From Sporolactobacillus sp. THM7-7 (lineage in GTDB: Bacteria > Bacillota > Bacilli > Bacillales > Sporolactobacillaceae): a stretch of 59,773 nt of DNA. Under the pieces are notes generated by a model, which did no database searches, was not told where the DNA came from, and saw only the letters and a program-made list of their open reading frames with translations. Of the stretch, positions 54,334 through 59,773 are shown piece by piece (position 1 is the stretch's first letter; the number at the start of each line of letters is the position of its first letter). Made by a program: the position numbers and the translations under genes. The stretch is from NCBI RefSeq assembly GCF_004153225.1, contig NZ_SEMB01000018.1:1-59773 (forward strand). The letters run 5' to 3'.

Positions 54334-54470
54334 ATTCACACACGATGGATCGCCTGTTCCTTTTCTTTGATAGGATATGGCCGGGGCGGTTTGTCCCGTG
54401 CTTCCCAACCCCGAGTCAACAACTCGATGTCAGCGTCGATATGAAAAAGATCGGGTGAGACGGTTGTCCC

Positions 54471-54515
54471 AAAAAAGAAAACGAGAACGGATGCGGATTT
54501 TCGTTCTCGTTTTCT
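54471..54515 (-). terminator. intrinsic terminator of the MurG-like gene, possibly bidirectional
   Basis: AGAAAACGAGAACG (54476-54489) and CGTTCTCGTTTTCT (54502-54515) form a perfect 14-bp stem with a 12-nt loop. On the minus strand it is followed by a T run (TTTTTTGGG). Confidence 0.9.
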
Positions 54516-54552
54516 TACGCTTTTTTCTTATATAACTCTATTGATCGGGTTC

Positions 54553-55617
54553 TTACTCATTTTTCGTAATCAGGCTCAAGATCTTCTCGAGCCCCTCCGT
54601 CGTATTCGGCGCTTTCGACATGCGATCGATATATTCGTGACGGTTTTTGTAAATAGACGCAATCGCATCCTGCAGCTTATTCGCCGTTAGCGTATCATTA
54701 TCGAGAATTTCGCAAAACCCTTTCGCCTGAAACGATTTCGCATTCAATATCTGATCGCCCCGGCTCGCACGCAGAGGAAGGGGGATGAGAATCATCGGTT
54801 TTTTTAAGGCAAGGAATTCAAAAATCGCATTGGAACCGGCACGGGAAACAATAATCGTCGAAGCCGCCAGCACGTCCGGCAATTCCTTATCGATATATTC
54901 GAACTGCCGGTAGCCGCGGCGCTTCTCTAAATCCGGATCAACATTCCCTTTACCGCATAAATGAACCACTTGAAAATGCTGCAGAAGCCGCGGGAGAGCC
55001 GCTCTGACCGCCCGATTAATCGATGCCGCACCGAGGCTTCCACCCATGATGAGTAGTACCGGCTTATTCTCGTGAAAACCGAGAAATTGGAGGCCCGCCC
55101 GTCTGTCGCCATTCAACAGGCTTTCCCTGATCGGCGCTCCCGTATGAATCGCTTTCCCTTTTGGAAAATGCTTTGCCGCCTCTTCAAAGGTAACGAACAG
55201 TTTCGTCGAGAACCGCATCGCAATCCGGTTCGCCAGCCCCGGTGTAATGTCCGACTCGTGAATGTAGACCGGGACCCGATTCAGCCAGCCGCCGATCACG
55301 ACCGGCACGGAAACGAATCCGCCTTTTGAGAAAATAACATCGGGCCTGATTTTTCTAATCATAAAATAAGCCTGCACGACACCGGCCATTACCTTGAACG
55401 GATCTTTGAAATTTTTCATATCAAAATAGCGACGCAGCTTCCCGCTTGAAATCGACCGGTAGGGAATCCCTTTGGCTTGAACCAGTTCTTTTTCGATCCC
55501 TTCTTTTGAACCGATGTAAGTGATCGACCATTGGTCCTTCAATTTATCGATCAGGGCAAGATTCGGCGTCACATGACCGGCCGATCCTCCTCCTGTAAAA
55601 ACAATTTTCTTTGTCAT
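54553..55617 (-). CDS. MurG-type UDP-GlcNAc:undecaprenyl-PP-MurNAc-pentapeptide transferase
   Basis: This GT-B glycosyltransferase of about 354 residues has the glycine loop [16 protein letters not shown] at the N-terminus, [37 protein letters not shown] and [15 protein letters not shown] with LIPLP for UDP-GlcNAc binding. It would make lipid II from lipid I on the inner membrane face. murG normally lies in the dcw cluster, so this is likely an additional copy of the MurG2 type known from some Bacilli. ATG at 55617 has a weak ribosome site (GAGGCGGG, 13 nt away). Confidence 0.88.
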   Translation of the reverse strand: MTKKIVFTGGGSAGHVTPNLALIDKLKDQWSITYIGSKEGIEKELVQAKGIPYRSISSGKLRRYFDMKNFKDPFKVMAGVVQAYFMIRKIRPDVIFSKGGFVSVPVVIGGWLNRVPVYIHESDITPGLANRIAMRFSTKLFVTFEEAAKHFPKGKAIHTGAPIRESLLNGDRRAGLQFLGFHENKPVLLIMGGSLGAASINRAVRAALPRLLQHFQVVHLCGKGNVDPDLEKRRGYRQFEYIDKELPDVLAASTIIVSRAGSNAIFEFLALKKPMILIPLPLRASRGDQILNAKSFQAKGFCEILDNDTLTANKLQDAIASIYKNRHEYIDRMSKAPNTTEGLEKILSLITKNE

Positions 55618-55756
55618 TGATTTTTTCCCGCCTCTGTACAACATTTCCACACATACAAAGTGTATTACAGAAGCCCTTTTAAGTAAAATCGATTTGTATT
55701 TTTTCGTGCTTTCGGTTCAGCCGGCTTCAAAAATCGGACTTCTTCTTATCGTGGAT

Positions 55757-57619
55757 TCATACCGTATTTCTCCCGGCGGCCGCTTCATCAAACTGACTAT
55801 GGTACAGTTCCGTGTAAAATCCTCCGCTCGAGAGGAGGGATTCATGTGTCCCCTGTTCGATCACGCGTCCGTGGTTCATGACAAGGATCAGATCGGCATC
55901 CTGGATCGTCGACAGACGGTGGGCGATGACGAAGCTTGTTCGGCCGCGCATTAATGTCTGCATCGCTTTCTGGATATGCGATTCTGTCCGCGTATCGACG
56001 CTGCTCGTCGCTTCGTCAAGAATCAGGATGACCGGGTCTGCAAGAACCGCCCGCGCAATCGTCAGCAGTTGCTTCTGCCCTTGAGAAATATTCGTCCCCT
56101 CTTCATTCAGCATCGTGTTATAGCCATTGGGCAGCATCCGGATAAAATGATCGGCATAGGCTGCCCTGGCCGCCTGCACAATCTCTTCATCGGTCGCTCC
56201 TTTCCGCCCATAGGCGATATTATCGCGAATAGTCCCCTTAAACAGCCATGTATCTTGAAGCACCATACCGAAGAGACGGTGCAGATTTTCCCTTTTTAAA
56301 TCGGTAATGTCTTTACCATCTACGGTTATTTTTCCTTCGCTTAATTCATAAAAACGCATCAGCAGATTGACGAGGGTCGTTTTACCCGCACCGGTCGGTC
56401 CAACGATCGCGACGGACTGTCCGGCCCGGACATCGATATTCATGTTTTCGATTAAAGGCTGGCCCTCTTTATAGCGAAACGACACCTGTTCAAACCGAAC
56501 ATGGCCATGCGGTTTGTCCAGTGCTTCCGGATGCTCCCGGTCCGGCACATCTTCTGCTTCATCCAGAATGTGAAACACACGTTCTGCGGACGCGATCGTT
56601 GACTGAATGATATTTGACATGTTGGCGATCTGGTTCAGCGGCTGACCGAACTGACGGGCATATTGAATAAAAGCCTGGATGTCTCCGATCTCGATCGTCC
56701 GGCGGACAACGAGAATTCCGCCGACTACCGAAATCAGTACATAACCGATATTGCCAATTAACATCATCATCGGCATCATGATCCCTGAGAGAAACTGCGC
56801 TTTCCAGGCGGAGCGATACAGGCCGTCGTTTATTTTCTGAAATTTTTCAACCGACTGCCCTTCGTGCCCGAACGCTTTGACCACCTGATGGCCCGTGAAC
56901 ATTTCTTCAACATGTCCGTTAAGTGTTCCGATTTTCTCCTGTTGTTCTTTAAAGTAGCGCTGCGAACGGCCGGTGATCAGTCGGATACCAACAAAACTGA
57001 GCGGAATCGTGACAAGCAGCAGCACCGTCAGCAACGGACTGATCGTCAGCATCATGACAATCGACCCGAGCAGTGTAATGACGGATGTAATCGTCGCCGT
57101 CAGGCTTTGTTGAAGCGTATTGCTGATGTTTTCCGTATCATTGACCGCCCGGCTGAGCACATCTCCATACGGATGGGCGTCGAAATAGGCAATCGGCAGC
57201 TTCGCCAGCTTATGATTCACCTGACGGCGCATCGTGTAGACAATGTTCTGCGATACGCCACTCATCAGGTACTGCATGAGATACATAAACAGTGCGCTGA
57301 GTACATATAAAACCGCGAGAGTTATAACAGTATTCCGGATATAGCCAAAATCGATACCTGCGCCCGGGACGCCCTGTATTCTCGCCATCATTCCCTGAAA
57401 AATTTTTGTCGTGGCATTGCCCATCAAAAGCGGCGCGACAATGGAGAAAATCGTGCTGAGGACGGCTGCCGCCGCGACGATAATTAATGTTGCCCGGTAC
57501 GGTTTCAGATAAGTGAGCAACCTTCGCATTGTCCCTTGAAAGTCTTCCGCTTTCCGAATCGGGAGCCGCATGGAACCGTGTCCTCTACGCCCGAAGCGTG
57601 CATGGCTGTTTTTATTCAT
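55757..57619 (-). CDS. ABC exporter subunit, membrane-ATPase fusion (partner 2)
   Basis: This 620-residue half-transporter has six membrane helices within residues 40-340 and a nucleotide-binding domain with Walker A GPTGAGKTT, Q-loop LQDTW, signature NISQGQKQ (non-canonical, Q for the second G) and Walker B ILILDEATSSVD with a normal glutamate. A basic N-terminal extension (NKNSHARFGRRGHGS) precedes TM1. It overlaps the upstream partner by 4 bp (ATGA), so they form one heterodimer, of the YheH/LmrD type. The substrate is unknown. Confidence 0.92.
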   Translation of the reverse strand: MNKNSHARFGRRGHGSMRLPIRKAEDFQGTMRRLLTYLKPYRATLIIVAAAAVLSTIFSIVAPLLMGNATTKIFQGMMARIQGVPGAGIDFGYIRNTVITLAVLYVLSALFMYLMQYLMSGVSQNIVYTMRRQVNHKLAKLPIAYFDAHPYGDVLSRAVNDTENISNTLQQSLTATITSVITLLGSIVMMLTISPLLTVLLLVTIPLSFVGIRLITGRSQRYFKEQQEKIGTLNGHVEEMFTGHQVVKAFGHEGQSVEKFQKINDGLYRSAWKAQFLSGIMMPMMMLIGNIGYVLISVVGGILVVRRTIEIGDIQAFIQYARQFGQPLNQIANMSNIIQSTIASAERVFHILDEAEDVPDREHPEALDKPHGHVRFEQVSFRYKEGQPLIENMNIDVRAGQSVAIVGPTGAGKTTLVNLLMRFYELSEGKITVDGKDITDLKRENLHRLFGMVLQDTWLFKGTIRDNIAYGRKGATDEEIVQAARAAYADHFIRMLPNGYNTMLNEEGTNISQGQKQLLTIARAVLADPVILILDEATSSVDTRTESHIQKAMQTLMRGRTSFVIAHRLSTIQDADLILVMNHGRVIEQGTHESLLSSGGFYTELYHSQFDEAAAGRNTV

Positions 57620-59355
57620 GCCAGCTCCTCCTTGTCCATTTGCGAGGCTACGATTTCCTGATAAACGAAACAGGAGTCCATTAGCTCTTTGTGCGTGCCG
57701 ATACCTGCTATTTTTCCTTCATCGAGCACGATGATTTTATCCGCATGAAGTACCGTACTGACACGCTGGGCGACAATGATGACCGTCGCCGCTCCGGTAA
57801 CTGCCTTCAGTTCAGAACGAAGCCGCGCGTCCGTCCGGTAATCCAGAGCTGAAAAACAATCGTCCAGTAAATAAATTTCCGGTTTCCGGACCAGCGCACG
57901 AGCAATAGCAAGCCTCTGTTTCTGGCCCCCGGAAACATTTTGTCCGCCCTGAGCGATTACCGAATCGTAACCATTCTTCATCTCGGAAACAAATTCAACC
58001 GCCTGAGCGACACAGGCGGCCTCTCGGATCTCTTTGTCCGTCGCGTCTTCTTTTCCAAAACGGATATTCTCCGCCACTGTCCCGTTAAACAGCACCGCTT
58101 TTTGCGGAACGTAACCGATCATGCCGCGGAGCGCTGCCGGATCCATGTTTCGTACATCGATTCCGTTTACCAGCACGACGCCGCTCTGCGCATCGAAAAA
58201 TCGGAGCATTAGATGAAGCAGTGTCGATTTCCCCGACCCCGTTCCGCCAATAATCGCCGTCGTCTCTCCCGGCAAGACGGTGAACGTGATCCCATCCAGC
58301 GCCGGTTTTTCGGCGCCAGGATAACTGAAGGTCACATTCTGAAAAGCCACGCCTCTTTTCTCCGACGGATCCGTAGAATATGACGGTGCCTTTTGCTCGA
58401 TAACCGGGCGAATATTCAATACTTCATTGATGCGTGCTGCCGACACCTGCGCCCTCGGAATCATAATGAACATCATCGCACCCATCATAATCGAAAACAT
58501 AATCATCATGGCATATTGAATAAACGCCATCAGGCCGCCTACCTGCATGCTGCCGGATTCGATCCGCAAACTGCCGAACCAGACAATCGCTACCGAAGCC
58601 AAATTCATAATCAACGTCATCAGCGGCGTAGCGCCGGCCATGATCTGATTGACCCGAACTGCTGTCTGCACCATATCCCGATTGGCTTCGTCAAACCGAT
58701 CTATTTCGTCCCGCGACCGGCCGAATGCGCGAACGACACGGATCCCTGTAAGTCCCTCGCGGAGCACAAGGTTCAGCCGGTCCATTTTTCTCTGAATGGC
58801 CTGGAAAAGAGGCAGCCCTTTTTTGCTAAGAAACAGGATACCGATCACGATCAGCGGCAGCGCAACAGCCAGTACAAGCGACAGTTTCACATCCTGATAC
58901 AGTGCCATAATAATCCCGCCGATACACATCAGCGGAGCCATCGCCATCATACGCAGAATCATCATCCACACCTGTTCCACCTGGGCGACATCATTGGTCG
59001 TTCGCGTAATCAGAGAAGGCGTACCCACCTGATCAAACTCCTGAAGCGAAAAAGTCTCCACATGACGAAAAAGCAGGTTCCGGACATCCCGGCCGAACCC
59101 GGTTACAGAACGTGCGGCCAGATAGTTTGCCACGATAATGAATACGCCTGCAAGCAGCGTGACGAGCAGCATGAAAGCACCCATTTTAAAAATATAGGCG
59201 ACGTCCCCTTTGACGACCCCTTTATCGACAATATCTGCCATTAGCGTCGGCAGGTAAAGATTCGAAAGAGACTGTAAAAAAATAAAAATAAGCGAAAAAA
59301 CGATCGGCCATCGATATGGTCGTAAATATTTTCCCAGACTGATCAATTGATGCAT
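57616..59355 (-). CDS. ABC exporter subunit, membrane-ATPase fusion (partner 1)
   Basis: This half-transporter of about 579 residues has six membrane helices within residues 17-320. The nucleotide-binding domain has Walker A GGTGSGKST, Q-loop YVPQKAV, canonical signature NVSGGQKQ and Walker B IYLLDDCFSALD, where the usual catalytic glutamate is aspartate. Start options are ATG 59355 (site too close), TTG 59361 and TTG 59346 (GGAG 9 nt upstream, possibly the real one). It is the first gene of the operon; the promoter is flanked by an inverted repeat. Confidence 0.92.
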   Translation of the reverse strand: MHQLISLGKYLRPYRWPIVFSLIFIFLQSLSNLYLPTLMADIVDKGVVKGDVAYIFKMGAFMLLVTLLAGVFIIVANYLAARSVTGFGRDVRNLLFRHVETFSLQEFDQVGTPSLITRTTNDVAQVEQVWMMILRMMAMAPLMCIGGIIMALYQDVKLSLVLAVALPLIVIGILFLSKKGLPLFQAIQRKMDRLNLVLREGLTGIRVVRAFGRSRDEIDRFDEANRDMVQTAVRVNQIMAGATPLMTLIMNLASVAIVWFGSLRIESGSMQVGGLMAFIQYAMMIMFSIMMGAMMFIMIPRAQVSAARINEVLNIRPVIEQKAPSYSTDPSEKRGVAFQNVTFSYPGAEKPALDGITFTVLPGETTAIIGGTGSGKSTLLHLMLRFFDAQSGVVLVNGIDVRNMDPAALRGMIGYVPQKAVLFNGTVAENIRFGKEDATDKEIREAACVAQAVEFVSEMKNGYDSVIAQGGQNVSGGQKQRLAIARALVRKPEIYLLDDCFSALDYRTDARLRSELKAVTGAATVIIVAQRVSTVLHADKIIVLDEGKIAGIGTHKELMDSCFVYQEIVASQMDKEELA

Positions 59356-59371
59356 CTCCAATCTATTAATC

Positions 59372-59443
59372 GCTTCATTTCGGGAATTTCAGATTAAAAT
59401 ATAGAAATACGCCAATGACAGACAAAAAATGACGAAATGAAGC
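59372..59443 (-). promoter_or_regulatory. ABC operon promoter flanked by an 11-bp inverted repeat
   Basis: On the minus strand, -35 TTGTCT at 59420-59425 and -10 TATATT at 59398-59403 have a 16-nt spacer. GCTTCATTTCG (59372-59382) and CGAAATGAAGC (59433-59443) form a perfect 11-bp inverted repeat whose arms lie just outside the -10 and -35, so it may be an operator. The rest of 59444-59566 shows nothing I recognise. Confidence 0.45.
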
Positions 59444-59566
59444 AGTCTTAATCAATTCTCAGCCAGTTTACAGCAATTTTATGAACAGAGTATGAACAAA
59501 CTTATAAAACCGAATCTGAATCTATTTTGCAAGATACCGCATAGCTGTCGCCCATCCGGGCACACT

Positions 59567-59606
59567 AAAAAAACAGGCACCTCTCTTTTTCCGAGAAGTA
59601 CCTGTT
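59567..59606 (-). terminator. intrinsic terminator of the upstream rRNA operon
   Basis: The minus strand ACAGGTACTTCTC, loop GGAAAAA, GAGAGGTGCCTGT and TTTTTTTA give a 13-bp stem with G-T pairs and a strong U run, 10 bp after the 5S gene. Confidence 0.95.
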
Positions 59607-59615
59607 TTTCTGTTT

Positions 59616-59733
59616 GCCTGGCAGCGACCTACTCTCACAAGGGGACAGCCCCTCATTACCATCGGCGCGGAAGAGCTTAACGGCCGTGTTCGGGATGGGA
59701 ACGGGTGTGACCTCTTCGCTGTGGCCGCCAGAC
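59616..59733 (-). rRNA. rrf: 5S ribosomal RNA
   Basis: The reverse complement starts TCTGGCGGCCACAGCGAAGAG and contains CACACCCGTTCCCATCCCGAA and GAGTAGGTCGCTGCCAGGC. These are canonical 5S features; the ends pair as helix I. It is the last gene of an rRNA operon whose 23S lies beyond the window. About 40 nt of 23S-5S spacer remain at 59734-59773. Confidence 0.97.
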
Positions 59734-59773
59734 TTTAGGAAGGCGAACCTTCAAAACCGGCAACGAAAGCCCG

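Noticed and set aside
54340-54470. Possible fifth copy of repeat family 1 before csfB
   Set aside because: Only AAAAAGATCGGGT resembles copy D; no GTTCGAA ends and no central hairpin were found.

Overview
The window is one uninterrupted chromosomal segment from an endospore-forming member of the Bacilli. It lies between two rRNA operons: the 5S gene of an upstream operon is at the right edge and the 5' part of the next 16S gene is at the left edge. Every gene I can support is on the minus strand, so transcription runs from 59773 towards 1. The gene order closely follows the Bacillus subtilis rrnA-to-rrnJ block (csfB, yaaO, tmk, darA, yaaR, holB, ricT, yabA, trmN6, yazA, rsmI, metG, tatD, rnmV, ksgA, yabG, veg, sspF, ispE, purR, spoVG, glmU, prs, ctc, pth, mfd, spoVT, yabM, rqcP, yabP, yabQ, divIC, yabR, spoIIE, yabS, yabT, tilS, hpt, ftsH, coaX, hslO, cysK, folP, folBK, yazB, dusB, lysS). 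Sporulation genes (spoIIE, csfB, spoVT, spoVG, yabG, yabP, yabQ, sspF) show an intact spore programme. The moderate base composition and several local losses (pabABC, abrB, ridA, yabN, fin) suggest a lineage near Sporolactobacillaceae. That placement is inference, not proof.

Layout from right to left, in the direction of transcription. 59.7-55.7 kb: 5S rRNA, then a heterodimeric ABC exporter pair. 55.6-54.1 kb: a MurG-type glycosyltransferase and csfB (anti-sigma-G). 53.9-47.3 kb: an accessory insertion with two tandem ComP-like PDZ histidine kinases, a ComA-like response regulator, a VanZ-family membrane protein and a 54-residue membrane protein. 47.1-42 kb: yaaO, tmk, c-di-AMP receptor, clamp-loader delta-prime and ricT/yabA. 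41.8-33 kb: RNA modification, metG, tatD/rnmV/ksgA, yabG, veg and sspF. 32.7-26.4 kb: ispE, purR, spoVG, glmU, prs, rplY and pth. 26.3-17 kb: mfd, spoVT, a flippase, HU, rqcP, yabPQ, divIC, yabR and spoIIE. 14.5-0.7 kb: VWA protein and kinase, tilS-hpt-ftsH, coaX, hslO, cysK, the folate cluster, dusB and lysS. Three tandem rRNA promoters and the 16S start finish the window.

The most interesting signal is in the accessory insertion. The only long gap between the regulator gene and the VanZ gene (48225-48292) holds two perfect TGCGG-N4-CCGCA palindromes plus three extra half-sites, all spaced at near-integral helical turns. This matches the known ComA binding sequence. No comQ or comX is present, so the window appears to carry a two-kinase ComP/ComA-type circuit with an unknown ligand and a predicted VanZ/small-membrane-protein target operon. 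The second notable signal is a family of 123-144 bp intergenic repeats with GTTCGAA inverted ends (four full copies and two solo ends), together with a second, terminator-like repeat family (four copies).

Starts were re-chosen for many genes by Shine-Dalgarno spacing and family length, and these choices are stated. Promoters and terminators were read by eye and none was scored by a program.
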